DNA of 64,000 nt from Burkholderia sp. MS389 (GCF_016899425.1 NZ_CP045995.1:2728001-2792000), one strand, 5' to 3'; shown: positions 15,765 through 24,125, numbered from the stretch's first letter. The notes: generated from the sequence alone by a model not told the origin. Made by a program: numbers and translations.

Positions 15765-16184
15765 TCAGACGACCGTCAGGCGCACCGGCACGTTGTTGCG
15801 CGTGGCGTTCGAATACGGGCACACGTGGTGCGCCTTGTCGACCAGCGTTTGCGCGTCGTTCTTGTCCAGCCCCGGCAGCGACACGCGCAGCTCGATGTCG
15901 AGCCCGAAGCCGCCTGCGTCGTTCGGGCCGATGCCCACTTCCGCGGTGACTTGCGTATCGGCCGGCAGCGTCTGCTTGTTCTGGCCCGCGACGAATTTCA
16001 TCGCGCTCAGGAAACAGGCCGAGTAACCTGCGGCAAACAGTTGCTCCGGATTCGTGCCTTCCGCACCCGTGCCGCCGAGTTCGCGCGGCGCGGCCAGCTT
16101 CACTTCCAGCTTGTGGTCGGCGGATACCGCGCGGCCGTCGCGGCCGCCCGTGCTCGTGGCGCTGGTCTTGTACAGAATGTTCAT
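15765..16184 (-). CDS. ohr: Ohr, organic hydroperoxide resistance protein
   Basis: A 139-residue Ohr/OsmC-family thiol peroxidase. The two catalytic cysteines are present in family context: SACFLSAMKF and HHVCPYSNATRNN. The N-terminus MNILYKTSATSTGGRDGRA is diagnostic of Ohr as opposed to OsmC. The start at 16184 has AGGAG 8 nt upstream; a longer frame adds unlike residues. Ohr reduces lipid and organic hydroperoxides using lipoyl-dependent recycling. It lies 162 bp downstream of its regulator gene ohrR. Confidence 0.95.
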   Translation of the reverse strand: MNILYKTSATSTGGRDGRAVSADHKLEVKLAAPRELGGTGAEGTNPEQLFAAGYSACFLSAMKFVAGQNKQTLPADTQVTAEVGIGPNDAGGFGLDIELRVSLPGLDKNDAQTLVDKAHHVCPYSNATRNNVPVRLTVV

Positions 16185-16346
16185 CGTGCAGCTCCTGTCG
16201 GGAAGAGAGGGAGAAAGCGGTCCGGTTGGACGGGATGTCGCCGGCCATGACCAGAATATAGAACACAAATGATTAGTGTGCAAATCAAATTTTTAAAAAA
16301 AACCGGCGGCGCCGGGTAGGTCGGTCCGAGTTTCAGCGTGCGAGCG

Positions 16347-16799
16347 TCAGCGTTCGTTGGCCACCGACAACGCGTCGCGCAACTGCTGGAGATCGGCGCG
16401 CAGCCTGATCAGGAAGTCGGGTGTCTGTTGCATCGCGCAAAAGAGGTCGGCGGGCACCGAGCGCGCGCGGTCCTTCAGCGCACGGCCTTCCGACGTCACG
16501 CGCACGTTGACGACGCGTTCGTCCGCCGCGCTGCGCACGCGCTCGACGTAGCCGAGCGCTTCCAGCCGCTTGAGCAGCGGCGTGACCGTGGCCGGATCGA
16601 GGTCGAGCCGCGCGGCGATGTCCTTTACGGCCAGGTCGTCGCGCTCCCACAGCACGAGCATCGCGAGATATTGGGGATAGGTCAGCGACAGCTTGTCGAG
16701 CAGCGGCTTGTACGCCTTCGTCATCGCGTGCGAAGTCGAGTAAAGCGCGAAGCAGAGTTGCTCGTCGAGCGTCTGGGGCAGGGAAGGCGGGCGATCCAT
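16347..16799 (-). CDS. ohrR: OhrR, MarR-family organic-peroxide-sensing repressor
   Basis: A 150-residue MarR-type regulator. The N-terminal sensing Cys sits in the family motif DEQLCFALYS (about residue 16), followed by the winged helix-turn-helix (DLAVKDIAARLDLDPATVTPLLKRLE) and the wing sequence ADERVVNV. A second Cys in ADLFCAMQQTP is placed as in two-Cys OhrR proteins, which form a disulfide on oxidation. It represses ohr until oxidised by organic peroxide. The start at 16799 (MDRPPSLPQTL) matches homologue length. Palindromes upstream (16831-16859) suggest autoregulation. Confidence 0.93.
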   Translation of the reverse strand: MDRPPSLPQTLDEQLCFALYSTSHAMTKAYKPLLDKLSLTYPQYLAMLVLWERDDLAVKDIAARLDLDPATVTPLLKRLEALGYVERVRSAADERVVNVRVTSEGRALKDRARSVPADLFCAMQQTPDFLIRLRADLQQLRDALSVANER

Positions 16800-16830
16800 G
16801 ATTCGGGAAGCGCGTCGGATGCGCGAACGA

Positions 16831-16859
16831 TTTGTACGCAAATTATTTTGCGCGCAAAA
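16831..16859. promoter_or_regulatory. Candidate OhrR operator upstream of ohrR
   Basis: TTTG-TACG-CAAA (16831-16842) and the perfect 14-bp palindrome TTTTGCGCGCAAAA (16846-16859), 3 bp apart and 32 bp before the ohrR start. AT-rich TTTG/CAAA dyads suit a MarR/OhrR dimer. A less symmetric stretch, ACACAAATGATTAGTGTGC (16264-16282), precedes ohr. Confidence 0.55.
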
Positions 16860-16988
16860 GATCGGGTTGAACAGAGGCGCCCGAAGCTTTGGATACCGGA
16901 AAAGGGAGAGATCAGAAGCGCGCGGGGCGACGACCCGGTACTGGAAACAGCGCGGCGGCGCTGACGACGCGCGCCGGCCGGGAGAGGG

Positions 16989-17798
16989 TCAGCGGCCCGA
17001 CATCGTCGTCGTCGCGCCCGGTTCCTGTACGCCGAAGCAGCCGCGATAGGTCGCGTAGAACGAGCAGTACAGCATCGTGACGATGATGATCGTCACCGGC
17101 ATCATGATCGTCAGCGCGTACGCGCCGGCGCCGAGCGCCTGCAGCAGCAGCGACAGCGCGAGCGACGTGCCGAGCGCGACGGCGAACCACAGCACGCCGT
17201 ACACGACGAACGCGCCGCGATTGCGCCAGCAACTGACGACGCTGAAGAACAGCGCCTTCGCGGGCGGAACGTCATGCCACGCGACCAGCACCGGCGCGAA
17301 CCAGAACAACATCGCGACCGGCAGATAGAGCAGCGTCGCGAAGAACAGCGCGCCCAGCGTGCCTTGCGCGGCGAGCGTCTCGGGCGTCGTGTTCGCTTCG
17401 TCGGCCGCGCCCATCATCACGTGGAACAGCGCGCCGCCGTCCACGAGCGACGACGCGGCGAACACCAGCACCATCGACGCGACGTAGATCACGCCGAGCA
17501 CGAGCAGCCGCTGGGTCGCGACGGTGCCGTACGAGCGAAAGCCGTCGACGAGGATCGTCGGCATCACGGTCTTGCCGGCCACCGTGTCGCGGCACGCGGC
17601 CATGAAGCCGACCGCGATGCCGGGAATGAACACCAGCGGCAGCGCGGAGCCGATCACGGGCACCATCGACACCAGCGTGATCGCGAGCAGATACGTGAAG
17701 AACAGCGTGATGAACGCGAGCGGATTCCGGCGGAACAGCCAGATGCCTTGACGGAACCAGACATAGCCCGTTTTCGCGGGCACTTCGATCAGTTGCAT
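16989..17798 (-). CDS. BPSS1780-family polytopic membrane protein
   Basis: A 269-residue inner-membrane protein with about six hydrophobic segments (NPLAFITLFFTYLLAITLVSMVPVIG, LLVLGVIYVASMVLVFAA, GALFFATLLYLPVAMLFWFAPVLVAW, YGVLWFAVALGTSLALSLLLQ, PVTIIIVTMLYCSFYATYRGCF). It opens with MQLIEVPAKTGYVWFRQGIWLFRRNP, a conserved beginning of this Burkholderia family. Function unknown. Its start overlaps the 3' end of thrB by 10 bp, which suggests translational coupling. Confidence 0.8.
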   Translation of the reverse strand: MQLIEVPAKTGYVWFRQGIWLFRRNPLAFITLFFTYLLAITLVSMVPVIGSALPLVFIPGIAVGFMAACRDTVAGKTVMPTILVDGFRSYGTVATQRLLVLGVIYVASMVLVFAASSLVDGGALFHVMMGAADEANTTPETLAAQGTLGALFFATLLYLPVAMLFWFAPVLVAWHDVPPAKALFFSVVSCWRNRGAFVVYGVLWFAVALGTSLALSLLLQALGAGAYALTIMMPVTIIIVTMLYCSFYATYRGCFGVQEPGATTTMSGR

Positions 17799-18787
17799 GC
17801 GGTTTGGATCTCGGGAAGCGCGGGCGTATGCGCGATACGCTCACGCAGGATGCGTTCGAAATGGCCGGGGTCGTGCGGCTTGAGCATCTCGGCCGCGCGC
17901 GGCAGGTAGAAGTCGTACAGGCGCGACACCCAGAAGCGGTACGCGCCCGCGCGCAGCATGTCGCTCCAGTGGCGGCGTTCCTCGGCCGTGAACGGCCGGA
18001 CCGTCTGGTACGCGCGCAGCAGCGCATCGGCGCGCGCGACGTCGAGCACGCCGGTCGCGAGGTCGACGCACCAGTCGTTGACGGTGACCGCGACGTCGAA
18101 CAGCCACTTGTCGCAGCCTGCGAAATAGAAGTCGAAGAAGCCGCCGAGCCGCACGTCGTGGCCGGTGCCGGGCGCCGCGTGCGCAAACAGCACGTTGTCG
18201 CGGAACAGGTCGCAATGGCATGGGCCGGCCGGCAGCGCCGCATAGTCGTCCGACGCGAAGAAGCCGGCCTGGTGCGCGAGCTCGCCTTCGAGCAGCGTGC
18301 GTTGCGCGTCCGTGATGAACGGCACGATCGCCGGCACGTTCTCCTGCCACCACGGCAGGCTGCGCAGGTTCGGCTGGCTGCGCGGATAGTCGCGGCCCGC
18401 GAGGTGCAGGCGCGCGAGCATCTGCCCGACCTCGATGCAGTGTTCGACTCCGGGCGCGAGTTCGGCCGCGCCGTCGAGTTTCGTGACGATCGCGGCCGGC
18501 TTGCCGTGCAGCTCGCCGAACAACGCGCCGTCGTCACGCGGGACCGGGTCCGGCACCGGCACGCCGTGGGCGGCCAGGTGGCGCATCAGGTCGAGGTAGA
18601 ACGGCAACTGCTGCGCCGTGAGCTTTTCGAAGATCGTGAGGACGTATTCGCCGCGCGTCGTCGTCAGGAAGAAATTGCTGTTTTCGATACCGGACGGAAT
18701 GCCGCGGAACGCAAGCACGTCGCCCAGTTCGTAGTGGCGCATCCATTGCGCGAGATCGGAGTCGGAAACAGCGGTGAAAACGGCCAT
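17789..18787 (-). CDS. thrB: Homoserine kinase, ThrB of the choline-kinase-like (APH) type
   Basis: A 332-residue member of the APH/choline-kinase-fold ThrB type used by Pseudomonas and Burkholderia in place of the GHMP kinase. Visible: GIENSNFFLTTTRGEYVLTIFEKL (nucleotide-binding sheet), the catalytic HCDLFRDNVLF loop (Brenner motif HxDxxxxN) and GGFFDFYFAGCDKWLFDVAVTVNDWC (metal-binding Asp region). It phosphorylates homoserine in threonine synthesis. The 3' end overlaps the membrane protein gene. A DUF2782-type exported protein gene lies 99 bp upstream on the same strand. Confidence 0.93.
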   Translation of the reverse strand: MAVFTAVSDSDLAQWMRHYELGDVLAFRGIPSGIENSNFFLTTTRGEYVLTIFEKLTAQQLPFYLDLMRHLAAHGVPVPDPVPRDDGALFGELHGKPAAIVTKLDGAAELAPGVEHCIEVGQMLARLHLAGRDYPRSQPNLRSLPWWQENVPAIVPFITDAQRTLLEGELAHQAGFFASDDYAALPAGPCHCDLFRDNVLFAHAAPGTGHDVRLGGFFDFYFAGCDKWLFDVAVTVNDWCVDLATGVLDVARADALLRAYQTVRPFTAEERRHWSDMLRAGAYRFWVSRLYDFYLPRAAEMLKPHDPGHFERILRERIAHTPALPEIQTACN

Positions 18788-18886
18788 GCGGGATGCGTCA
18801 GGTCAGGGTGTCGGCACGCGGGCGGCGTGCGGCGCGACAGCGGGTGAAGGGGCGGGGCGGCGCGGTCGGGGCGCGGCGCCTCGGAA

Positions 18887-19282
18887 TCAGTAGCGCAGGT
18901 TCAGCGACGGCAGGCGCGTGATCGGGACGCCCGCGTCGTGCGGCTTCGGCGACGTGTCGGGCGTCGAGCTCATCTGGTAGCGCGTGCCGAAGTTCGACTT
19001 CACGTCGATCTCGACCGGCTTGCCGCGGTCGCGGTACTCGGTGACTTCGGTGCCGTTCTTGCTCTTTTCGTGGAAGCTCGGCGTGCGGCGGATGTCGGCG
19101 AAGTCGACTTTCGACGTGACTTCGGCGCCCGGCCGGTTGATCTTGCGGAGATCGGGCAGGCCGGCGGCTTCGTTGGCCTCGGCCCGGGCCTGCGCGTCGG
19201 CGTCAGGCGTGCCGCCGGCGGCATGAGCGACGCTGGCGGCGGCAAACGCGACGGCAGCGGCGACGAAAATGAGCGGCTTCAT
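18887..19282 (-). CDS. DUF2782-like exported protein
   Basis: 131 residues with a clear Sec signal peptide (MKPLIFVAAAVAFAAASVAHA|AGGTPD). The small polar mature domain contains IEVTEYRDRGKPVEIDVK-like text (TEVTEYRDRGKPVEIDVKSN) and ends near GTRYQMSSTPDT. The core matches the DUF2782 pattern, found next to thrB and polA in many beta/gamma-proteobacteria. Periplasmic, function unknown. Here polA is about 9.5 kb away, beyond an accessory-looking block. Confidence 0.75.
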   Translation of the reverse strand: MKPLIFVAAAVAFAAASVAHAAGGTPDADAQARAEANEAAGLPDLRKINRPGAEVTSKVDFADIRRTPSFHEKSKNGTEVTEYRDRGKPVEIDVKSNFGTRYQMSSTPDTSPKPHDAGVPITRLPSLNLRY

Positions 19283-19411
19283 GATGAGTCTCCAGTGAAC
19301 CTACCGATTTTAGCAAATACTGCGCGCCATCCGGCCCCGGCGTGCGCAGGGGCGGCCATAAGCGCGACCGGGTTCCGTGGTAATGTCGTCGGATCAGACG
19401 AGGTAATGACA

Positions 19412-20938
19412 ATGAAGAACGATTTGAGCCGCCGGCACCGTGTGCTGTCGCCCGAAAGCCCGTCGATCGAGGCTTTCGACGATCCGATCGCTGCCGTCGC
19501 GCGGCTGTCCGCCATTTACGACACGAATACGGGCTTCTTGCGCGATGCATTTGCGCGCTATCGCCGCCACGAAGCGATTACCGAGCACGTGCGCGCGTGC
19601 TATCCGTTCGTGCGGATCCGCACCGACGTCAACACGCACGTCGATTCGCGCCGCTCGTACGGCTTCGTCGCGGGGCCGGGCGTATTCGAGACGACGGTCA
19701 CGCGCCCCGATCTCTTCGCGAACTACTACCGCGAGCAACTGCGCCTGCTGGCGAAGAACCACCATGTCAAGATCGAGATCGGCGTGTCGTCGCAGCCGAT
19801 TCCGATCCATTTCGCGTTTCCGGAAGGCATCCATCTCGAGGGCGAGCTCGATCGCGACCGCCTGCTCGCGATGCGCGACATCTTCGACACGCCCGACCTG
19901 TCGTATCTCGACGACCGCATCGTCAACGGCACGTTCGAGCCGGCGCCGGGCGAGCCGCATCCGCTCGCGCTGTTCACGGCCGCGCGCGTCGACTTCTCGC
20001 TGCATCGGCTGCGCCACTACACGGCGACGTCGCCCACGCATTTCCAGAACTACGTGCTCTACACGAACTACCAGTTCTACATCGACGAGTTCGTGAAGCT
20101 CGGCCGCACGATGATGACGGAAAGCGACGATCCCGAGGTGCGCGCGTACCGCAGCGAGTACAGCGCGTTCGTCGAGCCGGGCGACGTCGTCACGTACAAC
20201 GCGAACCTCGGCGGCGAGCCGGCCGAGGGCACCGCGCCGCCGCGCCTGCCGCAGATGCCTGCGTATCACCTGAAGCGCGCGGACGGCAGCGGGATCACGA
20301 TGGTCAACATCGGCGTCGGCCCGTCGAACGCGAAGACGATCACCGATCACATCGCGGTGCTGCGCCCGCACGCGTGGGTGATGCTCGGCCACTGCGCGGG
20401 GCTGCGCAACACGCAGCGCCTGGGCGACTACGTGCTCGCGCACGGCTACGTGCGGGAAGATCACGTGCTCGACGCCGACCTGCCGCTATGGGTGCCGATC
20501 CCGGCGCTGGCCGAAGTGCAGCTCGCGCTCGAGCGCGGCGTGGCCGAGGTCACGCGGCTCGAGGGCGTGGAACTGAAGCGCGTGATGCGCACGGGCACGG
20601 TCGCGAGCGTCGACAACCGCAACTGGGAGCTGCGCGACCATCGGGAGCCCGTGCAGCGGCTGTCGCAGAGCCGCGCGATCGCGCTCGACATGGAAAGCGC
20701 GACGATCGCCGCGAACGGTTTCCGCTTCCGCGTGCCGTACGGCACGCTGCTGTGCGTGTCGGACAAGCCGCTGCACGGCGAGCTGAAGCTGCCGGGTATG
20801 GCCGACACGTTCTATCGCGGACAGGTCGACCAGCATCTGCAGATCGGCGTGAAGGCGATGGAGATCCTGCGCACGAACGGGCTCGACAAGCTGCATAGCC
20901 GGAAGCTGCGGAGCTTCGCGGAAGTGGCGTTCCAGTAA
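19412..20938 (+). CDS. amn: AMP nucleosidase
   Basis: A 508-residue enzyme hydrolysing AMP to adenine and ribose-5-phosphate. The N-terminal AMN domain (about 1-190) contains VRIRTDVNTHVDSRRSYGFVAGPG. The C-terminal nucleoside-phosphorylase-like domain contains MVNIGVGPSNAKTITDHIAVLRP, MLGHCAGLRNTQRLGDYVLAHGYVREDHV and ALDMESATIAANGFRFRVPYGTLLCVSDKPLHGELK. The ATG at 19412 has GACGAGG about 8 nt upstream, which decides against the in-frame ATG at 19406. It is divergent from the DUF2782-like gene. A decayed copy of residues ~251-284 lies at 25333-25440. Confidence 0.95.
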   Translation: MKNDLSRRHRVLSPESPSIEAFDDPIAAVARLSAIYDTNTGFLRDAFARYRRHEAITEHVRACYPFVRIRTDVNTHVDSRRSYGFVAGPGVFETTVTRPDLFANYYREQLRLLAKNHHVKIEIGVSSQPIPIHFAFPEGIHLEGELDRDRLLAMRDIFDTPDLSYLDDRIVNGTFEPAPGEPHPLALFTAARVDFSLHRLRHYTATSPTHFQNYVLYTNYQFYIDEFVKLGRTMMTESDDPEVRAYRSEYSAFVEPGDVVTYNANLGGEPAEGTAPPRLPQMPAYHLKRADGSGITMVNIGVGPSNAKTITDHIAVLRPHAWVMLGHCAGLRNTQRLGDYVLAHGYVREDHVLDADLPLWVPIPALAEVQLALERGVAEVTRLEGVELKRVMRTGTVASVDNRNWELRDHREPVQRLSQSRAIALDMESATIAANGFRFRVPYGTLLCVSDKPLHGELKLPGMADTFYRGQVDQHLQIGVKAMEILRTNGLDKLHSRKLRSFAEVAFQ

Positions 20939-21193
20939 CGCGCATGACTGGCAGGCGGGGCGATGGGCTGCCGGGCTTTGCGGCGGCCGGCGCGCGCCTG
21001 CCCTGCGTCACCCATCCGGTCGCCGGGACACTCGTCGTGGCCGCAATGTGGCCTTCGTACTCGGACGCGACCATTTTCTCCAATTTGGAAGTTGTCCTAT
21101 AGTTTTGTCCTTGTCATCGAGAATATGCTCTCCTGCGTGGCGTTCTCCGACGCCCGCACGAAGGAACGGCGAACAGCCGATCCAATTGATTCC

Positions 21194-21199
21194 TATAAT
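21194..21199 (+). promoter_or_regulatory. -10 element of the small secreted protein gene
   Basis: A perfect TATAAT, 26 bp before the ATG, in a locally AT-rich stretch (about 21070-21215) that contrasts with the flanks. A second AT-rich candidate (TATAGT) and an 11-bp palindrome, TCCAA-T-TTGGA (21079-21089), lie upstream. Confidence 0.45.
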
Positions 21200-21219
21200 A
21201 TTGAGAGTAGACATATCCG

Positions 21220-21417
21220 ATGAAAATCAAAATCCTGCTGGCTTCCCTGATGCTCACTGCTTCGCTATCGGCCATGGCTCAAGCGGTGATCGGTCCATCC
21301 AAGCCGCAGCCGCCTTGCGAAAGAGAAGCGGTGCTCGGCCCGTCCGATCCTTGCAAACCTGTCGCAGTGGTCGGCCCGAGCAAACCCAAACCGTGTTGGT
21401 GCTACATCGTTAAGTAA
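21220..21417 (+). CDS. Small secreted protein with a triplicated AV(I/L/V)GPS(K/D)P motif
   Basis: 65 residues. A convincing Sec signal peptide (MKIKILLASLMLTASLSAMAQA) is followed by a mature peptide of about 43 residues made of three near-copies of the motif: AVIGPSKPQPPC, AVLGPSDPCKPV and AVVGPSKPKPC, ending CWCYIVK. The mature part has four cysteines and nine prolines. I do not recognise the family. The gene sits alone between amn and a group of oxidoreductases, in lower-GC DNA, followed by a hairpin (21428-21453). It could be a cell-envelope or secreted disulfide peptide. No modification, immunity or export gene is next to it, so a RiPP or bacteriocin role is unsupported. Confidence 0.65.
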   Translation: MKIKILLASLMLTASLSAMAQAVIGPSKPQPPCEREAVLGPSDPCKPVAVVGPSKPKPCWCYIVK

Positions 21418-21427
21418 GCCGTGAAAC

Positions 21428-21453
21428 AGGCGCGCCCATCCTTGGGTGCGCCT
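21428..21453 (+). terminator. Possible terminator after the small secreted protein gene
   Basis: AGGCGCGCCC-ATCCTT-GGGTGCGCCT is a 10-bp stem with one G-T pair, 11 nt past the stop codon. There is no good T-run, so it may act by another mechanism or only stabilise the RNA. Confidence 0.4.
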
Positions 21454-21650
21454 CGTTCGCAGGTTGAAGAGCGACAGGGAAGGGAACGCGTCGATGGCGC
21501 GACGGAGCGGCCTCTACTGCGCAAGCCCGGGGGAGACACCGGCAGCCTGGAGATTTCATCGTTCATCAGCCGTCGGCTTTTTCCCGTCATTGTGATCGCT
21601 ACGGTCTCCGTTCTGAGCGGCGCCATGAAGGCGTGCCCGGCACGGAGGAT

Positions 21651-21707
21651 CGATTGAAGGCGGTGACGGTATTCGTCTGCGTCGCCGTCGGCGGCGTCAG
21701 TTGGGTG
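21651..21707 (+). pseudogene. Remnant of the 5' end of a LysR-family gene
   Basis: GGATCGATTGAAGGCGGTGA and the following ~35 bases align with the start of the intact LysR gene at 24290 (GGATCGGTTGAAGGCGCTGA...). The first ~36 positions differ at only a few sites, and the translation reads DRLKAVTVFVCVAV against DRLKALTVFVRIAA. The ATG is lost and similarity ends before 21710. It is a fragment of a paralogous or duplicated regulator gene, 3' to the aldo/keto reductase end. About 380 bases here (21418-21801) hold no intact gene. Confidence 0.7.
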
Positions 21708-21801
21708 CGTTGAACTGCATGTGCTCCAGTGGCGCGGGCCGCACGTTCCGTTGTCTTCGCGCAGCGCACGCCTTCAACCGGGTCAGCTCCCCGCATCGCC
21801 G

Positions 21802-22773
21802 TTACCACTGCACCGGTTCGACCGTTCGATTGAACGCGACCTCGAGCAACGCGTTTTCAGCATCGTCGAGCGTCAGATCGAGCGCCGCGAGCGCATCGTC
21901 CAAGTGATGCGGCTTCGACAGCCCGACGATCGGCGCGGTGACGCCGGGCCGGTGCAGCGCCCACGCCAGGGCAATCCGCGCGGGCGGTAGCCCATGCGCC
22001 TGCGCCACCTGCCTGACCGCATCGACGGTCGCCGCGACCGCGTCGCGCCCGTCGTACCAGGACACCATTTGCCGGTCGGTTGCGGCCCGCGTCGTCGCCG
22101 CATCACGCGAGCCGGCCAGTAGCCCGCGGCCGAGCGGGGACCACGGCGTGTAGGCCATCCCTTCTGCGATGCAAAGCGGCAGCATGTCGCGCTCGTTGTC
22201 GCGGCAGATCAGGCTGTACTGGCTCTGCATCGACACGAATCGGGCGAGTCCGTGATGCCGTTGAAACGCGAGCATCTTCATGAATTGCCATGCATGCATC
22301 GACGACGCGCCGAGGTAGCGGACCTTGCCGCTCCTCACGAGGGTATCGAGCGCATCGAGCGTTTCTTCGATCGGCGTGTCCGGATCGAACCGGTGGATCA
22401 CGTAGAGATCGACGTAATCCGTCCCGAGGCGCTGCAGCGACGCATCGATGCTGGCGAGCAGATGCTTGCGCGACAGCCCGCGCGCATTCGGCCCGTCGCC
22501 GGTCGGAAAGAACGCCTTGGTTGCGATCACCACGTCGTCGCGCGTCGCGAAATCGCGCAGCGCGCGCCCGAGAATGCGCTCGCTCTCGCCGCCCGAGTAG
22601 ATGTCGGCCGTGTCGAAGAAATTCACCCCCGCATCGAGTGTCGTGCGAATGAAAGGGCGAGCCACCTCCTCGGTCGTGACCCACGGGCGCCATGACGGGT
22701 CGCCGTAGGTCATGCAGCCCAGGCACAGCGTCGACACCTTCAGCCCGGACGCTCCCAGTCTCACGTATTCCAT
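21802..22773 (-). CDS. Aldo/keto reductase
   Basis: 323 residues of the AKR fold, YajO/Tas-like. It starts MEYVRLGASGLKVSTLCLGCMTYGDP. The catalytic tetrad is visible: Asp in NFFDTADIYSGGESE, the Tyr of the same block (DIY), Lys in DVVIATKAFFP and His in DLYVIHRFDPDTP. NADPH-binding residues lie near the C-terminus (APIVGLSKPHHLDDA). GGAGGAAG lies 8 nt before the ATG. It is the third gene of a leftward cupin-SDR-AKR series opposite a LysR gene. The substrate is unknown; reduction of an aldehyde or quinone-type electrophile would fit the neighbourhood. Confidence 0.9.
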   Translation of the reverse strand: MEYVRLGASGLKVSTLCLGCMTYGDPSWRPWVTTEEVARPFIRTTLDAGVNFFDTADIYSGGESERILGRALRDFATRDDVVIATKAFFPTGDGPNARGLSRKHLLASIDASLQRLGTDYVDLYVIHRFDPDTPIEETLDALDTLVRSGKVRYLGASSMHAWQFMKMLAFQRHHGLARFVSMQSQYSLICRDNERDMLPLCIAEGMAYTPWSPLGRGLLAGSRDAATTRAATDRQMVSWYDGRDAVAATVDAVRQVAQAHGLPPARIALAWALHRPGVTAPIVGLSKPHHLDDALAALDLTLDDAENALLEVAFNRTVEPVQW

Positions 22774-22799
22774 CGGTTCTTCCTCCGTGGCAGTGCCGG

Positions 22800-23603
22800 T
22801 CAGCGCATGCCGCCGATCGTGTAGCCGCCGTCGACCAGGAGCGATTCGCCCGTCACGAAGCGCGCTTCGTCGCTGCAAAGCCAGACGGCCGCGTCGGCCA
22901 CGTCTTCGGGCGTGCCGATCCGCCGGGCGGGCGTGAATGCGGCGAACGGGCGGAACATCTCGTCGTCGCCGAAACGGCGCGCCATCGGCGTATCGATGAT
23001 GCCGGGGTTCACGTTGTTGATCCGGATGCGGTGCGGGCCGCCTTCGAGCGCCACCGCGCGCACCAGCGTATCGAGCGCGCCCTTGCTGGCCGAATAGGTC
23101 GACGAGCCGGCAAGCGCGCCTTTCGCGAGCCACGACGACGTATTGACGATCGCACCGCCGCCGTGCGCGAGCATTGCCTCCATTTCGTATTTGATCGACA
23201 GCCACGTACCCTTGAGATTGGTGGCGATCACCGTGTCGAAGTCGGCCTCGGTCTGTTCCACGATCGGCGCGAACGCCCCTTCCGTACCCGCATTGTTGAA
23301 TGCCGCATGCAATGCGCCGTAGCGTCCGATCGTTGCGTCGACGAGCGCACGCACGCCATCGGCGGAGGCGACGTCGATGGTTATCGCGAAGGCTTCGCCG
23401 CCGCGCCCGGTAATCGCGCGCACGGTTTCGTCGAGCGGCGCCGCGCGCCGTCCGGCAACGACGACGCGGGCGCCTTCACGCGCGAATGCGAGCGCGGCCG
23501 CCCGGCCGATGCCGGTGCCGCCGCCGGTGACGAGCGCGACGCGTCCGTCGAGCCGGGGCCGCGTCGCGGCGGAAGAGGTTGACAGGCTCCGTGAATCGGA
23601 CAT
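22800..23603 (-). CDS. Short-chain dehydrogenase/reductase
   Basis: About 267 residues of a classical SDR: VALVTGGGTGIGRAAALAFA (TGxxxGIG cofactor loop, about 23-42), NNAGTEG, NTSSWLAKG with the catalytic Ser, YSASKGALD (YxxxK) and the C-terminal INNVNPGIIDTPM...GESLLVDGGYTIGG. The ATG at 23603 is chosen because GGAG lies 9-12 nt upstream; an in-frame ATG at 23618 is possible. It lies 26 bp upstream of the AKR gene and 63 bp downstream of the cupin gene, so all three are probably one operon. Confidence 0.9.
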   Translation of the reverse strand: MSDSRSLSTSSAATRPRLDGRVALVTGGGTGIGRAAALAFAREGARVVVAGRRAAPLDETVRAITGRGGEAFAITIDVASADGVRALVDATIGRYGALHAAFNNAGTEGAFAPIVEQTEADFDTVIATNLKGTWLSIKYEMEAMLAHGGGAIVNTSSWLAKGALAGSSTYSASKGALDTLVRAVALEGGPHRIRINNVNPGIIDTPMARRFGDDEMFRPFAAFTPARRIGTPEDVADAAVWLCSDEARFVTGESLLVDGGYTIGGMR

Positions 23604-23666
23604 GACGAGTTGCTCCATGTGAAGGGAAACGAGCCGGCCGACTGGCCGGGGGCAGGGTCGAGGTGC

Positions 23667-24125
23667 TTAGTCCTGGCGGTCGGGCACCGTCAGGGGCGCG
23701 CCAGGCGTACCGGCGTAGAACACGATCAGTTCGGCGCGCTCGTCGCCGGTCTCGCCGCGATGGGCGCCGTCGATCATTTCCGGCACCACGTCGCCGGGAC
23801 CGAGCGCCAGCCGCTTGCCGTCGCTGCGGCGCACGGCGGTGAGGTGGCCCGACAGCACGTAGCCGATGTTGATCGACGGATGCGTATGCCACGGCAATAC
23901 CGCGTGCGGCGGAATCGTGTAGCGTACGACCGTGATTTCCGGTTGTCCTGACGGATAGGTGCGATATCGCGAGCCGTCCCACGCATGCGTGGTTCGCAGC
24001 AGTACCGTCTCGGTCACGCGGCTGCCCGCGTCCGCTTCCTGTGCGATTGCTCGGGGCGAACCGGCGACGATCAATGCGGCCGCGAAGACGGTTCGCGAAA
24101 CGACTGAAAATGAAAATGTGTTCAT
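23667..24125 (-). CDS. Exported cupin-domain protein
   Basis: 152 residues. A signal peptide (TFSFSVVSRTVFAAALIVAGSPRAIAQ) precedes a single cupin barrel. The two metal-binding motifs are recognisable: PPHAVLPWHTHPSINIGYVLSG (motif 1, HxH ... ) and LGPGDVVPEMIDGAHRGET (motif 2 with His). It is likely periplasmic, either an enzyme or a small-molecule-binding protein. It is the first gene of the leftward series facing the LysR gene, with a symmetric site (24203-24223) in the 163-bp gap between them. Confidence 0.85.
   Translation of the reverse strand: MNTFSFSVVSRTVFAAALIVAGSPRAIAQEADAGSRVTETVLLRTTHAWDGSRYRTYPSGQPEITVVRYTIPPHAVLPWHTHPSINIGYVLSGHLTAVRRSDGKRLALGPGDVVPEMIDGAHRGETGDERAELIVFYAGTPGAPLTVPDRQD

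Noticed and set aside
21220..21417. RiPP or bacteriocin precursor
   Set aside because: A Sec signal is present, and no modification enzyme, immunity protein or dedicated exporter lies beside it.
21421..21657. 78-codon plus-strand frame after the secreted peptide gene
   Set aside because: No ribosome site, begins in a hairpin, ends in the LysR remnant, and has no recognisable domain.
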